Assembly: GCF_006228325.1 (NCBI RefSeq)
Contig: NZ_CP040231.1
Location: forward strand, 259,001 to 323,000
Direction: 5' to 3'
Source: Streptococcus sp. 1643
Lineage (GTDB): Bacteria > Bacillota > Bacilli > Lactobacillales > Streptococcaceae
DNA length: 64,000 nt
The position numbers were made by a program, and so were the translations under genes. This document shows, piece by piece, positions 35,949 to 46,082 of this stretch; the first letter of the stretch is position 1, and each line of letters starts with the position of its first letter. The notes beneath the pieces are model-generated. The model was not told the origin of the DNA, did not search any database, and was given only the letters and a program-made list of their open reading frames with translations.

Positions 35949-35976
35949 ATTCTAATGGTCGTTTAGCATTTGTCAA
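35949..35976 (-). promoter_or_regulatory. Promoter upstream of the fucosidase gene
   Basis: On the minus strand TTGACA (35971-35976), a 16-bp spacer and TAGAAT (35949-35954) are followed by a strong GGAGGTGAGGAG ribosome site with no start codon at the right distance. This fits loss of the original start and signal-peptide codons. Confidence 0.6.
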
Positions 35977-36081
35977 GAACTTTTTAGCAATATACATATT
36001 TGCTGTTGTTTTTTCTTAAAATAGTTGAATAAGTAGCAAGCAGACCCTCTTTTCCAACTATCAACTAGATCGTTTACTACT

Positions 36082-36110
36082 AAAAAACAGTTGAGAGTAT
36101 CCCCAACTGT
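36082..36110 (-). terminator. treR terminator
   Basis: The stem ACAGTTG / CAACTGT lies just after the treR stop, with a T run on the minus strand. Confidence 0.75.
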
Positions 36111-36116
36111 AGGTGT

Positions 36117-36830
36117 TTATTTCGGATGTCTTTTGGCAAAGTCAACAAAGTGAAATTTTTCTAATTTATGGCGACTTTCGGTGAATTGGAACTGGCGCCC
36201 GTCTTGGAGATAGACTTTTGACTTGATCGAAACGACATAAGGGTCTTTGGCAATATCCATGAGAATCTTGTCTCGGTCACTGGTGTGGTCAATGGTGATT
36301 TCTTTCTGAGCATAATCGATGTTAAGTTTGAGGTCGTCCTCTATATACGAGTAGATAGACTGCTCAGCGATTTGGCGAGTGAGATTTGGGATCAGTTCCA
36401 TATCTAGATAGTCCGTATCCAGAACCGATACCAGGTCATCCACTACACGCTGGCGGACCACCTTCCACACCATCCGAAACTCTGGAAAGCCGGTTATTAG
36501 TGAGGATTTTTTATCGATAATGATTTTATCTAGACTGACCACATTGGTCTTAGAGCGAAGTCCAAGTTCCTGTACCAGTTCTTGGTAGCTGGTTAGGTTG
36601 GAGACAGGGAAATTGACGGTTTCTTCTTTGACGACTTGAGAACCTTGCCCCCTTATCTTTTTGATTAATCCTTCTTCTTGGAGGAGGGACAGAGCTTTTC
36701 GGACGGTGTCACGGCTCACCTGATACTGATTCATGAGTTCGTGTTCGCTGGGGAGGAAATCTCCGATAGCGTAAGTCTCGTTTTGAATGGTTTTTTGGAT
36801 TTGCTTAAATAATTGTTGGTATTTCTTCAT
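36117..36830 (-). CDS. treR: GntR-family trehalose operon repressor
   Basis: This 237 aa regulator has an N-terminal GntR winged helix (residues 1-68, LPSEHELMNQYQVSRDTVRKAL) and a C-terminal UTRA effector domain, as in TreR, which binds trehalose-6-phosphate. It is divergent from treB, and inverted ACTTGTAT / ATACAAGT boxes lie between them. An AAGGAAGC site precedes the ATG. It should release the operon when phosphorylated trehalose enters the cell. Confidence 0.92.
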   Translation of the reverse strand: MKKYQQLFKQIQKTIQNETYAIGDFLPSEHELMNQYQVSRDTVRKALSLLQEEGLIKKIRGQGSQVVKEETVNFPVSNLTSYQELVQELGLRSKTNVVSLDKIIIDKKSSLITGFPEFRMVWKVVRQRVVDDLVSVLDTDYLDMELIPNLTRQIAEQSIYSYIEDDLKLNIDYAQKEITIDHTSDRDKILMDIAKDPYVVSIKSKVYLQDGRQFQFTESRHKLEKFHFVDFAKRHPK

Positions 36831-36870
36831 ATTGCTTCCTTAAATGAGTTTTGAGTCTTATTTCATACAT

Positions 36871-36896
36871 ACTTGTATTTATTTTACCATACAAGT
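36871..36896. promoter_or_regulatory. TreR operator in the treR-treB spacer
   Basis: Inverted ACTTGTAT (36871-36878) and ATACAAGT (36889-36896) form a spaced palindrome. Related half-sites (ACAAGT, ACAAGTAT) recur near the treB promoter, up to about 37002. Confidence 0.7.
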
Positions 36897-36939
36897 GCTA
36901 GAAAATATACAAAAATATCCTCTTTTTATAGCAAACAAG

Positions 36940-36968
36940 TTGCCTACAAGTTTGGCATCGTTTACAAT
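36940..36968 (+). promoter_or_regulatory. treB promoter
   Basis: TTGCCT (36940-36945), a 17-bp spacer and TACAAT (36963-36968) precede treB. ACAAGT half-sites overlap it, fitting repression by TreR. Confidence 0.6.
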
Positions 36969-37014
36969 AGAACTATCAAGTCAAGCTTGCTTTGACAAGT
37001 ATAAGGAGAATCAA

Positions 37015-39033
37015 ATGGGAAAATTTGAACAAGAAGCCAAAGATCTGCTTCAAGCAATCGGAGGCAAGGAGAATGTCACTGCTGTTACCCACTGTGCGAC
37101 ACGGATGCGCTTTGTTCTCGGAGACGAAAAGAAAGCCAATGTCAAGGTCATCGAGTCAATTCCAGTCGTCAAAGGGACCTTTACCAACGCGGGTCAATTT
37201 CAGGTGATTATCGGGAATGACGTGCCGATTTTTTATAATGATTTTACAGCTGTTTCAGGCATTGAGGGTGTTTCCAAAGAAGCAGCCAAATCTGCAGCTA
37301 AGAGTAATCAAAACGTGCTTCAACGTATCATGACCACTCTAGCAGAAATCTTTACACCGATTATTCCAGCTCTGATTGTTGGTGGACTAATCCTCGGTTT
37401 CCGCAATGTCTTGGAAGGTGTGCATTGGGAATGGTTAGGGCAAAAAATCGTTGATGGAGTAGCTCAGGTAACCCAAGACGGTCAGCCTATCTACAACACG
37501 ATTACCGACGTGTCCCCATTTTGGGCAGGGGTTAATCACTTCCTCTGGTTGCCTGGTGAAGCGATCTTCCAGTTCTTGCCAGTAGGAATTACCTGGTCTG
37601 TCTCTCGTAAGATGGGAACCAGCCAAATTTTGGGAATTGTTCTCGGGATCTGTTTGGTTTCACCACAGTTGCTGAATGCCTATGCAGTTGCTTCTACTTC
37701 AACAGAAGAAATCGCAGCCAACTGGGTCTGGAATTTTGGCTACTTTACTGTTAATCGTATTGGTTATCAGGCTCAAGTTATTCCAGCCTTGCTTGCAGGT
37801 TTGAGTCTGTCTTATCTTGAAATTTTCTGGCGTAAGCATATTCCAGAAGTCATTTCCATGATCTTTGTGCCTTTCTTGTCATTGATTCCAGCCTTGATTT
37901 TGGCTCATACTGTCTTGGGGCCAATCGGTTGGACGATTGGGCAAGGACTTTCAGCAGTTGTCTTGGCAGGCTTGACTGGACCTGTTAAGTGGCTCTTCGG
38001 TGCGATTTTTGGTGCCCTCTACGCTCCATTTGTCATCACTGGTTTGCACCATATGACCAATGCCATCGACACACAATTGATTGCGGATGCTGGCGGAACT
38101 GCCCTCTGGCCAATGATTGCTCTTTCTAATATTGCTCAAGGTTCTGCTGTATTTGCCTATTATTTCATGCATCGTCATGATGAGCGTGAGGCTCAGATTT
38201 CACTTCCTGCAACCATTTCAGCCTATCTCGGTGTTACAGAACCAGCCCTCTTTGGGGTCAATGTCAAATACATCTATCCATTTGTAGCTGGGATGATTGG
38301 TTCAGCCCTTGCAGGGATGTTATCCGTTACTTTCAATGTAACGGCGGCTTCTATTGGTATCGGTGGTTTGCCAGGTATCCTCTCTATTCAACCTCAATAC
38401 ATGCTGCCGTTTGCAGGAACCATGCTAGTTGCTATTGTTGTACCAATACTCTTGACTTTCTTCTTCCGCAAAGTCGGTCTCTTTACAAAGACAGAGGATG
38501 ATACAGCCTTACAGGCAGAATTCGTTGCCCAAGAAGAGGCAGAATTTGTCAGTCATGAACCAGTAACCCTCGCTCCAGTAGAAATTTTCAGCCCACTGAC
38601 TGGTCAAGTGAAAGAATTGAGTCAAGCGACGGATCCTGTTTTTGCATCAGGTGTCGTGGGACAAGGCCTAGTCATTGAACCAAGCCAAGGTGAGTTGACT
38701 TCTCCAGTCAATGGGACAGTGACAGTTCTTTTCCCTACCAAGCATGCCATCGGTATTGTCTCTGATGAGGGGGTAGAATTGCTCATCCACATCGGTATGG
38801 ATACAGTAGGTCTTGATGGCAAAGGTTTTGAAAGTCTTGTAGCCCAAGGAGACCACGTCACAGTTGGCCAGAAATTGATTCGTTTTGATATAGATGCTAT
38901 TAAGGCTGCAGGTCTCGTAACAGAAACTCCTGTTATCATTACCAATCAAGATGCTTATACAGCGACTATTACTGGAACTTATCCAACAACTATCCAAGCT
39001 GGGGAAGCTCTCATGGTCGCTACACGAATCTAA
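37015..39033 (+). CDS. treB: PTS trehalose transporter, EIIBCA
   Basis: I chose the ATG at 37015 (AAGGAGAA site), which gives 672 aa starting MGKFEQEAKDLL; the open frame upstream lacks a ribosome site. Domains: EIIB with phospho-Cys27 (THCATRMRF), EIIC membrane domain from about 105 to 490 with about ten helices, and a Glc-type EIIA with phospho-His592 (LLIHIGMDTVG). It imports trehalose as trehalose-6-phosphate. The fused EIIA is usual in streptococci. A hairpin separates it from treC. Confidence 0.93.
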   Translation: MGKFEQEAKDLLQAIGGKENVTAVTHCATRMRFVLGDEKKANVKVIESIPVVKGTFTNAGQFQVIIGNDVPIFYNDFTAVSGIEGVSKEAAKSAAKSNQNVLQRIMTTLAEIFTPIIPALIVGGLILGFRNVLEGVHWEWLGQKIVDGVAQVTQDGQPIYNTITDVSPFWAGVNHFLWLPGEAIFQFLPVGITWSVSRKMGTSQILGIVLGICLVSPQLLNAYAVASTSTEEIAANWVWNFGYFTVNRIGYQAQVIPALLAGLSLSYLEIFWRKHIPEVISMIFVPFLSLIPALILAHTVLGPIGWTIGQGLSAVVLAGLTGPVKWLFGAIFGALYAPFVITGLHHMTNAIDTQLIADAGGTALWPMIALSNIAQGSAVFAYYFMHRHDEREAQISLPATISAYLGVTEPALFGVNVKYIYPFVAGMIGSALAGMLSVTFNVTAASIGIGGLPGILSIQPQYMLPFAGTMLVAIVVPILLTFFFRKVGLFTKTEDDTALQAEFVAQEEAEFVSHEPVTLAPVEIFSPLTGQVKELSQATDPVFASGVVGQGLVIEPSQGELTSPVNGTVTVLFPTKHAIGIVSDEGVELLIHIGMDTVGLDGKGFESLVAQGDHVTVGQKLIRFDIDAIKAAGLVTETPVIITNQDAYTATITGTYPTTIQAGEALMVATRI

Positions 39034-39050
39034 TCGAAATAGTACAAACA

Positions 39051-39077
39051 GGGAAGGAACATCAGTTCCTCCCTTTT
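39051..39077 (+). terminator. Hairpin between treB and treC
   Basis: The stem GGGAAGGAAC pairs with GTTCC-TCCC and is followed by TTTT. It may be a partial terminator or a processing site that sets the treB/treC ratio. Confidence 0.55.
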
Positions 39078-39096
39078 ATCAGAAAAGGAGAAACAG

Positions 39097-40722
39097 ATGG
39101 CACTTGATAAAAGAAAAGTAGTCTATCAAATCTATCCAAAATCATACAAAGACACCACTGGAAATGGTATTGGCGATTTCCGTGGGATTATCGAAAAGAT
39201 CCCCTATCTAGCCAAACTGGGCGTGGATATGGTCTGGCTCAATCCATTCTATCCAAGCCCCCAACGGGATAATGGTTATGATATTTCAGATTATATGGCA
39301 GTGGATCCTCTATTTGGTGATATGGCTGATTTTGAGGAGATGATCGGTGTCGGTAAGGAGCACAAGATTGACTTTATGCTGGATATGGTACTCAATCATT
39401 GTTCGACAGAACACGAATGGTTTCAGAAAGCCCTAGCTGGCGACCAGTACTACCAAGACTTTTTCTTCATCCAAGACCAACCAACAGACTGGCAGTCTAA
39501 GTTTGGCGGCTCTGCCTGGGCGCCTTTCGGGGATACGGGAAAATATTACCTCCACCTCTTTGACGAGACTCAGGCTGACCTTAATTGGCGCAATCCCAAT
39601 GTTCGCAAGGAGCTTTTCAAGGTAGTTAATTTCTGGCGCGACAAGGGAGTCAAAGGTTTCCGATTTGATGTGATCAATTTGATCGGCAAGGATGAGGTTT
39701 TAGTGGATTGTCCTGAAAATGAAGGGAAGCCAGCTTACACAGACAAGCCCATCGTTCATGACTATTTGCGCATGATGAATCAAGCCACTTTTGGATCAGA
39801 TGATAGCTTTATGACAGTTGGGGAAATGTCCTCAACCACCATGGAAAACTGTGTCCTCTATTCGTCACCTGACCGTCAAGAATTATCCATGACCTTTAAT
39901 TTCCATCATCTCAAGGTGGACTACAAGGACGGGCAGAAGTGGACTTTAGCTCCCTTTGATTTCGAAGAGTTGAAAAGTCTTTATCATGGCTGGGGTAAGG
40001 AAATGAGTGACAAAAACGGCTGGAGCGCCCTCTTTTGGAACAATCACGACCAACCACGAGCATTGAATCGTTTTGTCGATATTCAACATTTCCGCAATGA
40101 AGGGGCGACCATGCTAGCGGCAAGTATTCACCTGTCACGTGGGACACCTTATATCTACATGGGTGAGGAAATCGGAATGGTTGACCCAGACTATGATTCC
40201 ATGGCTGACTATGTGGATGTCGAGTCCATCAATGCCTATCAGATGCTCTTAAAAGAAGGAAAAAGTCAGCAAGAAGCCTTCCAGATTATTCAGGCCAAGT
40301 CACGAGATAATTCACGCATTCCCATGCAGTGGGATGCTTCAGAAAATGCAGGATTTTCAACAGGCACTCCATGGTTGAAAGCTGGTAAATCCTATAAAGA
40401 TATCAACGTAGAAAATGACATCCAAGGCCCAATTTTCACCTTCTACCAAAACTTGATTCGACTTCGTAAAGAAATGCCAATCATTTCAGAAGGAAACTAC
40501 AAACCAGCTTTTGAAGACAGTCAGCAAGTCTACGCTTTTGAACGTCAGTATGAGGATGAAAAGTTACTGGTCCTCAATAACTTTTATGCCACAGAAGTGG
40601 GAATCGACTTACCAGTAGACTACCAAAATGGACAAATTTTGCTTTCTAACTATGAAACTACAGAAGTATCTGAAAAAATGGTACTCAAACCCTATCAAAC
40701 ACTGGCTATTTATGTAAAATAA
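39097..40722 (+). CDS. treC: Trehalose-6-phosphate hydrolase (GH13)
   Basis: This 541 aa cytoplasmic enzyme splits trehalose-6-phosphate to glucose and glucose-6-phosphate. It has the GH13 signatures in order: DMVLNHCS, the nucleophile D191 in GFRFDVINL, the acid E243 in TVGEMSS and NNHDQPR near 313. The length is typical. An AAAAGGAG site precedes the ATG. It works directly on the product of the treB transporter. Confidence 0.94.
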   Translation: MALDKRKVVYQIYPKSYKDTTGNGIGDFRGIIEKIPYLAKLGVDMVWLNPFYPSPQRDNGYDISDYMAVDPLFGDMADFEEMIGVGKEHKIDFMLDMVLNHCSTEHEWFQKALAGDQYYQDFFFIQDQPTDWQSKFGGSAWAPFGDTGKYYLHLFDETQADLNWRNPNVRKELFKVVNFWRDKGVKGFRFDVINLIGKDEVLVDCPENEGKPAYTDKPIVHDYLRMMNQATFGSDDSFMTVGEMSSTTMENCVLYSSPDRQELSMTFNFHHLKVDYKDGQKWTLAPFDFEELKSLYHGWGKEMSDKNGWSALFWNNHDQPRALNRFVDIQHFRNEGATMLAASIHLSRGTPYIYMGEEIGMVDPDYDSMADYVDVESINAYQMLLKEGKSQQEAFQIIQAKSRDNSRIPMQWDASENAGFSTGTPWLKAGKSYKDINVENDIQGPIFTFYQNLIRLRKEMPIISEGNYKPAFEDSQQVYAFERQYEDEKLLVLNNFYATEVGIDLPVDYQNGQILLSNYETTEVSEKMVLKPYQTLAIYVK

Positions 40723-40730
40723 ACACAGCA

Positions 40731-40768
40731 AGGAGCTCTCTTTCATCGAAATGAGGAGCTCCTTTTTT
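40731..40768 (+). terminator. Terminator of the tre operon
   Basis: The stem AAGGAGCTC / GAGCTCCTT with six T ends treBC transcription. Confidence 0.8.
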
Positions 40769-40866
40769 GTCGCCTATTGCCCTTCTTGAAAGCGTAAAAC
40801 AAACTAGTCAGGAAAGTCACTTTGTGGTATAATATAGAAGACTCAAAAAGAAACAGGAGAAAAAGA

Positions 40867-41112
40867 ATGGATTTACTTTTAGCAATTATCTTGATTGTGC
40901 TAGCTTTTCTAGGAGGAGCTCTTGGAGGGATGTACTTGGTTCGTAAGCAAATCGAAAAAGAATTTGCGGACAACCCACGTTTGAACGCTGAGGCAGTTCG
41001 TGCTCTCTTGAGTGCAAATGGTCAAAAACCAAGCGAAGCCAAGGTACAACAAGTTTACCACCAAATTATCCGCCAACAAAAAGCAGCCCTTGCTAAGAAC
41101 AAAAAGAAATAA
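40867..41112 (+). CDS. UPF0154 (YneF-like) small membrane protein
   Basis: The ATG at 40867 follows AACAGGAGAAAAAGA; the frame is open upstream without a site. The 82 aa protein has one N-terminal membrane helix (residues 2-24) with a GG-rich end. A conserved charged tail ([15 protein letters not shown]) follows, as in UPF0154. Function is unknown. A TATAAT box lies at about 40828-40835 with an upstream TCACTT/TTGTGG region. Confidence 0.88.
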   Translation: MDLLLAIILIVLAFLGGALGGMYLVRKQIEKEFADNPRLNAEAVRALLSANGQKPSEAKVQQVYHQIIRQQKAALAKNKKK

Positions 41113-41117
41113 ATAGG

Positions 41118-41145
41118 AAAAGTCTGGGATGAAAGTTCCAGACTT
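41118..41145 (+). terminator. Terminator after the UPF0154 gene
   Basis: The stem AAGTCTGG / CCAGACTT follows the stop codon closely; the T run is short. Confidence 0.55.
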
Positions 41146-41317
41146 CTCACTATGTTCAATAGTTCTCAAGGATAAGACTTTTTCCTTGCATTCTATTGAT
41201 ATTTGATTATGATTAAGAGAGAGGCAGTTGACATTTTATCAAGCTGTCTATCCGATCGTTCAGGACAAGGAATTATGATGAACTATCAATCAGAAAAAAG
41301 ACTAGAAAGAAGACTAT

Positions 41318-42112
41318 ATGGATAATCGACCAATTGGTTTTTTGGATTCGGGTGTCGGGGGCTTAACCGTTGTTCGTGAGCTCATGCGCCAGCTTCCCCA
41401 TGAAGAAATCGTCTATATTGGAGATTCGGCACGGGCACCCTATGGTCCCCGTCCTGCTGAGCAAATTCGTGAATATACTTGGCAGTTGGTCAACTTTCTC
41501 TTGACCAAGGATGTCAAAATGATTGTCATTGCTTGTAATACTGCGACTGCGGTTGTCTGGGAAGAAATCAAGGCCCAACTAGACATTCCCGTTCTAGGTG
41601 TGATTTTGCCAGGAGCTTCGGCAGCCATCAAGTCCAGTCAAGGTGGGAAAATCGGGGTCATTGGAACACCCATGACGGTCCAATCAGACATCTATCGTCA
41701 AAAAATCCATGATTTGGATCCAGACTTACAGGTGGAAAGTTTGGCCTGTCCCAAGTTTGCCCCCTTGGTGGAGTCTGGTGCCCTTTCAACCAGTGTAACT
41801 AAGAAAGTGGTCTATGAAACCCTGCGTCCCTTGGTTGGAAAGGTGGATAGCCTGATTTTGGGCTGTACCCATTACCCACTCCTTCGCCCTATCATCCAAA
41901 ATGTCATGGGACCAAAGGTTCAGCTCATCGATAGTGGGGCAGAGTGTGTGCGGGATATCTCGGTTTTGCTTAACTATTTTGAAATCAATCGTAGCCGAGA
42001 TGAGGGACCTCTTCAACATCGTTTTTACACAACAGCCAATAGCCAAAGTTTTGCCCAAATTGGAGCAGAATGGCTGGAAAAAGAGATTCATGTGGAGCAT
42101 GTAACTTTATGA
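41318..42112 (+). CDS. murI: Glutamate racemase
   Basis: This 264 aa enzyme makes D-glutamate for peptidoglycan. The two catalytic cysteines are in ACNTATA (about residue 72) and GCTHYPL (about 184), and the N-terminal [11 protein letters not shown] is typical. It heads a long, tightly packed operon (murI to yidD) with overlapping genes. The next gene starts inside its end (ATGA). Confidence 0.95.
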   Translation: MDNRPIGFLDSGVGGLTVVRELMRQLPHEEIVYIGDSARAPYGPRPAEQIREYTWQLVNFLLTKDVKMIVIACNTATAVVWEEIKAQLDIPVLGVILPGASAAIKSSQGGKIGVIGTPMTVQSDIYRQKIHDLDPDLQVESLACPKFAPLVESGALSTSVTKKVVYETLRPLVGKVDSLILGCTHYPLLRPIIQNVMGPKVQLIDSGAECVRDISVLLNYFEINRSRDEGPLQHRFYTTANSQSFAQIGAEWLEKEIHVEHVTL

Positions 42113-43080
42113 CAAACAAAATTTATGAATACAAGGATGACCAGGACTGGTATGTCGGTGTCTGGGATGTCTATGGAGGCATCTATAGCCTTATCAAAGA
42201 TCCTCTCGAGCTTGATTTTATGGATTTGGCGCGGATTTTTCGTGACGAAGAAAATGGCTTTCCGATTACGATAACGGTGATGCGCTGGTCTTCTAACTTC
42301 CGTCTGCTCTCCTTTATCGTTGAGATTTTAAATGCAGAAGCAGGTCGCAATCTAGAAGTCATCCAACGTCAGGGTGCCCTGCTCTTGGTTGAAAATGGAA
42401 AGCTTTTGCATGTCGAATTGCCTAAAGAAGGAGTCGATGTAGAAGCCTTCTTTGAAACTAACAAGGTCAGAGAAACCTTATTGATTGCAACTCGTAACGA
42501 GGGCAAGACCAAGGAATTCCGAGCTATCTTTGACAAGTTAGGCTACGATGTAGAAAATCTCAATGACTATCCAGGTCTGCCTGAAGTAGCAGAAACAGGC
42601 ATGACCTTTGAAGAAAATGCCCGCCTGAAGGCAGAAACCATTTCCCAATTAACAGGCAAGATGGTTTTAGCAGATGATTCTGGTCTTAAAGTCGATGTCC
42701 TTGGCGGTTTGCCAGGAGTCTGGTCAGCCCGTTTTGCAGGAGTGGGGGCGACCGATCGTGAAAACAATGCCAAGCTCTTGCACGAATTGGCCATGGTCTT
42801 TGAACTCAAGGACCGCTCAGCTCAATTCCATACAACCCTAGTCGTAGCTAGTCCAAACAAGGAAAGCTTGGTTGTCGAAGCTGACTGGCCAGGTTATATC
42901 AACTTTGAACCCAAGGGGGAGAATGGTTTTGGTTATGATCCCCTCTTCCTTGTGCGAGAGACAGGCAAGTCAGCAGCTGAATTAACCCTTGAAGAAAAAA
43001 ATAGCCAATCCCACCGTGCCTTAGCCGTTAAGAAACTTTTGGAGGTATTTCCATCATGGCAAAGCAAACCATCATTGTAA
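42109..43080 (+). CDS. RdgB/HAM1 non-canonical purine NTP pyrophosphatase with N-terminal extension
   Basis: The start at 42109 overlaps the murI stop by 4 nt. The C-terminal 200 residues are RdgB-like ([54 protein letters not shown]) and remove ITP, dITP and XTP. About 123 extra residues at the N-terminus have no known role and are common in streptococcal forms. The next gene begins 25 nt before its stop. Confidence 0.9.
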   Translation: MTNKIYEYKDDQDWYVGVWDVYGGIYSLIKDPLELDFMDLARIFRDEENGFPITITVMRWSSNFRLLSFIVEILNAEAGRNLEVIQRQGALLLVENGKLLHVELPKEGVDVEAFFETNKVRETLLIATRNEGKTKEFRAIFDKLGYDVENLNDYPGLPEVAETGMTFEENARLKAETISQLTGKMVLADDSGLKVDVLGGLPGVWSARFAGVGATDRENNAKLLHELAMVFELKDRSAQFHTTLVVASPNKESLVVEADWPGYINFEPKGENGFGYDPLFLVRETGKSAAELTLEEKNSQSHRALAVKKLLEVFPSWQSKPSL

Positions 43081-43577
43081 TGAGTGACTCCCATGGCGAT
43101 AGCTTGATTGTGGAAGAAATTCGTGACTGCTATCTGGGGAAAGTTGATGCCATTTTTCACGATGGTGACTCAGAACTCCGTCCAGACTCTCCTCTCTGGG
43201 AAGGCATCCATGTCGTCAAAGGAAATATGGACTTTTATGCTGGCTACCCAGAACGTTTGGTAACTCAACTTGGTCCAACCAAGATCATCCAGACGCATGG
43301 ACACTTGTTTGACATCAATTTCAACTTTCAAAAGTTGGACTACTGGGCTCAGGAAGAAGATGCCGATATCTGTCTCTATGGTCACTTGCATGTGCCAAAT
43401 GCTTGGATGGAAGGCAAAACACTCTTTTTAAATCCAGGCTCCATCAGCCAACCAAGAGGAACCATCAGAGAATGCCTCTATGCCCGTGTGGAAATTGATG
43501 ACAGCTATTTCAAAGTAGACTTTTTGACACGTGATCATGAGGTTTATCCAGGCTTGTCCAAGGAGTTTGCTCGATGA
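43056..43577 (+). CDS. YfcE/MJ0936-type metallophosphoesterase
   Basis: This 173 aa protein has the calcineurin-like metal sites: MSDSHGD (about residue 9), FHDGDSE, GNMD, THGH (about 82) and YGHLHVP (about 108). It splits phosphodiesters; the natural substrate in streptococci is not established. It overlaps both neighbours, implying coupled translation. Confidence 0.88.
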   Translation: MAKQTIIVMSDSHGDSLIVEEIRDCYLGKVDAIFHDGDSELRPDSPLWEGIHVVKGNMDFYAGYPERLVTQLGPTKIIQTHGHLFDINFNFQKLDYWAQEEDADICLYGHLHVPNAWMEGKTLFLNPGSISQPRGTIRECLYARVEIDDSYFKVDFLTRDHEVYPGLSKEFAR

Positions 43578-44035
43578 TTGCCAAGGAATTTGAAGCATTT
43601 TTATTGGAGCAGGAAGAGACTTTTCTTACCCCTGCTGAGAATCTAGCAGCTTTGATTGATACCCATAATGCCGATCATGCGATTTTGGTGTTGAGCCAAA
43701 TCACTTATACCCGTATCCCTGTTGTGACTTTTGACAAACGCTTTGTCGGAACCATTGGTCTGAGAGACATTTTGGCTTATCAAATGGAGCAAGGTTTGAC
43801 GGATGAGCAGATGGCAACGACAGATATCGTCCATATGACCAAGACGGATGTGGCAGTTGTCGCTCCAGACTATAACATCACAGAGGTCCTCCATAAACTG
43901 GTAGATGAACCCTTCTTGCCAGTCGTAGATGGTGAAGGAATTTTCCAAGGAATCATCACGCGCAAGTCTATCCTTAAGGCTGTCAATGCTCTCTTACATG
44001 ACTTTAGTAAGGAATATGAGATTCGATGCAAATGA
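43574..44035 (+). CDS. Two-CBS-domain protein (CbpB-like)
   Basis: The 153 aa protein is made of two CBS domains (about residues 20-75 and 85-145), which usually bind adenine nucleotides. Listeria CbpB, a c-di-AMP receptor, has a similar build, so a second-messenger role is plausible but not shown. It overlaps the preceding stop by 4 nt (ATGA). Confidence 0.78.
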   Translation: MIAKEFEAFLLEQEETFLTPAENLAALIDTHNADHAILVLSQITYTRIPVVTFDKRFVGTIGLRDILAYQMEQGLTDEQMATTDIVHMTKTDVAVVAPDYNITEVLHKLVDEPFLPVVDGEGIFQGIITRKSILKAVNALLHDFSKEYEIRCK

Positions 44036-44766
44036 GAGATAGGATTTCAGCCTTTTTAGAGGAAAAACAGGGCTTGTCTGCCAATTCCAAGCAGTCCTAT
44101 AAGTATGATCTGGAGCAATTTTTAGACATTGTAGGTGATCGGATCTCTGAGACCAGTCTTAAGATTTACCAAGCCCAGCTAGCCAATCTAAAAATCAGCG
44201 CCCAGAAGCGAAAACTTTCGGCCTGCAACCAATTTCTCTACTTTCTCTATCGAAAAGGAGAAGTGGACAGTTTTTACCGTCTGGAATTAGCCAAACAAGC
44301 TGAAAAGAAGACTGAAAAGCCAGAGATTCTAGACCTAGACTCTTTTTGGCAGGAAAGTAATTATCCAGAAGGACGCTTGCTGGCGCTTCTTATCTTGGAA
44401 ATAGGGCTCTTACCAAGTGAGATTTTAGCCCTCAAGGTTGCAGATATCAATCTGGATTTTCAGGTGTTGCGAATTAATAAGGCTTCCCAACAGAGGATTG
44501 TAGCCATTCCTAGGACCTTGCTTTCAGAATTGGAACCCTTGATGGGGCAGACCTATCTCTTTGAAAGGAGTGGGAAAACCTATTCTCGTCAGTGGGCCTT
44601 TCGTCAGCTGGAGTCCTTTGTCAAGGAGAAAGGTTTCCCAGAACTATCAGCCCAAGCCCTACGGGAACAGTTCATTCTAAGACAGATAGAAAACAAGGTC
44701 GATTTGTACGAAATTGCAAAAAAATTAGGATTAAAAACAGTCCTGACCTTAGAAAAATATAGATAA
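44032..44766 (+). CDS. XerD-like protein lacking normal catalytic residues
   Basis: I used the inner ATG (MRDRISAF), giving 244 aa as in pneumococcal XerD-like proteins; an ATG two codons earlier is possible. The SAM-like and catalytic-domain folds are recognisable. However, the usual first Arg motif (GLRxSE) reads LLPSEILAL, and HxxR reads LREQFILR. Only the C-terminal Tyr region (LEKYR) remains. It is therefore unlikely to recombine DNA like XerD; streptococci use XerS at dif. It lies directly before scpA, suggesting a chromosome-related role. Confidence 0.85.
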   Translation: MRDRISAFLEEKQGLSANSKQSYKYDLEQFLDIVGDRISETSLKIYQAQLANLKISAQKRKLSACNQFLYFLYRKGEVDSFYRLELAKQAEKKTEKPEILDLDSFWQESNYPEGRLLALLILEIGLLPSEILALKVADINLDFQVLRINKASQQRIVAIPRTLLSELEPLMGQTYLFERSGKTYSRQWAFRQLESFVKEKGFPELSAQALREQFILRQIENKVDLYEIAKKLGLKTVLTLEKYR

Positions 44767-45494
44767 TGGATATTAAATTAAAAGATTTTGAAGGGCCCCT
44801 GGACCTGCTCTTGCACTTGGTTTCTAGGTACCAGATGGATATCTACGATGTGCCTATTACAGAAGTTATCGAACAGTATCTAGCCTATGTCTCAACTCTG
44901 CAGGCCATGCGTCTGGAAGTGACGGGCGAGTATATGGTCATGGCTAGTCAGCTCATGCTAATCAAGAGTCGCAAGCTCTTACCAAAGGTAGCAGAAGTGA
45001 CAGACTTAGAGGATGACCTGGAGCAGGACCTTCTCTCTCAAATCGAAGAATACCGCAAGTTCAAACTCTTGGGTGAGCACTTGGAGGCTAAGCACCAAGA
45101 TCGGGCCCAGTACTATTCCAAAGCGCCAACAGAGTTGATTTACGAGGATGCGGAGCTTGTACATGACAAGACGACCATTGACCTCTTTTTGGCTTTTTCA
45201 AATATCCTAGCCAAGAAAAAAGAGGAATTCGCTCAGAATCACACGACCATCTTGCGGGATGAGTATAAGATTGAGGACATGATGGTCATCGTAAAAGAGT
45301 CCTTGACTGGACGAGACCAGTTGCGCTTGCAGGATTTGTTCAAGGAAGCCCAGAATGTCCAAGAGGTTATTACCCTCTTTTTGGCAACCCTAGAGTTAAT
45401 CAAAACCCAGGAATTAATCCTCGTGCAAGAGAAGAGTTTCGGAGATATCTATCTCATGGAAAAGAAGGAAGAAAATCAAGAGGCACAAAGCTAG
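44766..45494 (+). CDS. scpA: Segregation and condensation protein A
   Basis: This 242 aa kleisin has the typical start [26 protein letters not shown]-terminal winged helix contacts SMC. With ScpB it closes the SMC ring for chromosome compaction. It begins at a TAATG overlap with the upstream gene. Confidence 0.95.
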   Translation: MDIKLKDFEGPLDLLLHLVSRYQMDIYDVPITEVIEQYLAYVSTLQAMRLEVTGEYMVMASQLMLIKSRKLLPKVAEVTDLEDDLEQDLLSQIEEYRKFKLLGEHLEAKHQDRAQYYSKAPTELIYEDAELVHDKTTIDLFLAFSNILAKKKEEFAQNHTTILRDEYKIEDMMVIVKESLTGRDQLRLQDLFKEAQNVQEVITLFLATLELIKTQELILVQEKSFGDIYLMEKKEENQEAQS

Positions 45495-45512
45495 ACTTGA
45501 TAGAGAGGAAAG

Positions 45513-46082
45513 ATGAGTACTTTAGCAGAAATAGAAGCGCTCTTGTTTGTGGCAGGTGAAGATGGGATTCGGGTTCGTCAGTTGGCTGAACTCCTCTCAC
45601 TTCCACCGACAGGCATCCAACAGAGTTTAGAAAAATTAGCCCAGAAGTATGAAAAAGACCAAGAGTCGAGCTTGTCCCTGATCGAGACAGGTGGTGCATA
45701 CAGATTGGTCACCAAACCTCAATTTGCAGCGATTTTGAAGGAATACTCCAAGGCACCCATCAACCAAAGTTTGTCTCGGGCTGCTCTTGAAACCTTGTCC
45801 ATCATTGCCTACAAGCAACCGATTACCCGAATTGAGATTGATGCTATTCGTGGGGTCAATTCTAGTGGAGCTCTAGCTAAGCTACAAGCTTTTGACTTGA
45901 TACGAGAAGATGGAAAAAAAGAAGTGTTGGGTCGTCCCAATCTCTATGTGACTACGGATTATTTCCTAGATTACATGGGAATTAACCATTTGGAAGAACT
46001 GCCAGTGATTGATGAGCGTGAGATTCAAGCTCAAGAGAGCCAATTATTTGGTGAAAGGATAGAAGAAGATGAGAATCAATAA
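45513..46082 (+). CDS. scpB: Segregation and condensation protein B
   Basis: This 189 aa protein has two winged-helix domains ([43 protein letters not shown]). It dimerizes and binds ScpA. A GAGAGGAAAG site precedes the ATG. It overlaps rluB by 14 nt. Confidence 0.95.
   Translation: MSTLAEIEALLFVAGEDGIRVRQLAELLSLPPTGIQQSLEKLAQKYEKDQESSLSLIETGGAYRLVTKPQFAAILKEYSKAPINQSLSRAALETLSIIAYKQPITRIEIDAIRGVNSSGALAKLQAFDLIREDGKKEVLGRPNLYVTTDYFLDYMGINHLEELPVIDEREIQAQESQLFGERIEEDENQ

Noticed and set aside
44032..44766. Second mobile-element integrase
   Set aside because: It lies in a conserved housekeeping operon and lacks the catalytic residues, so it is the chromosomal XerD-like protein.
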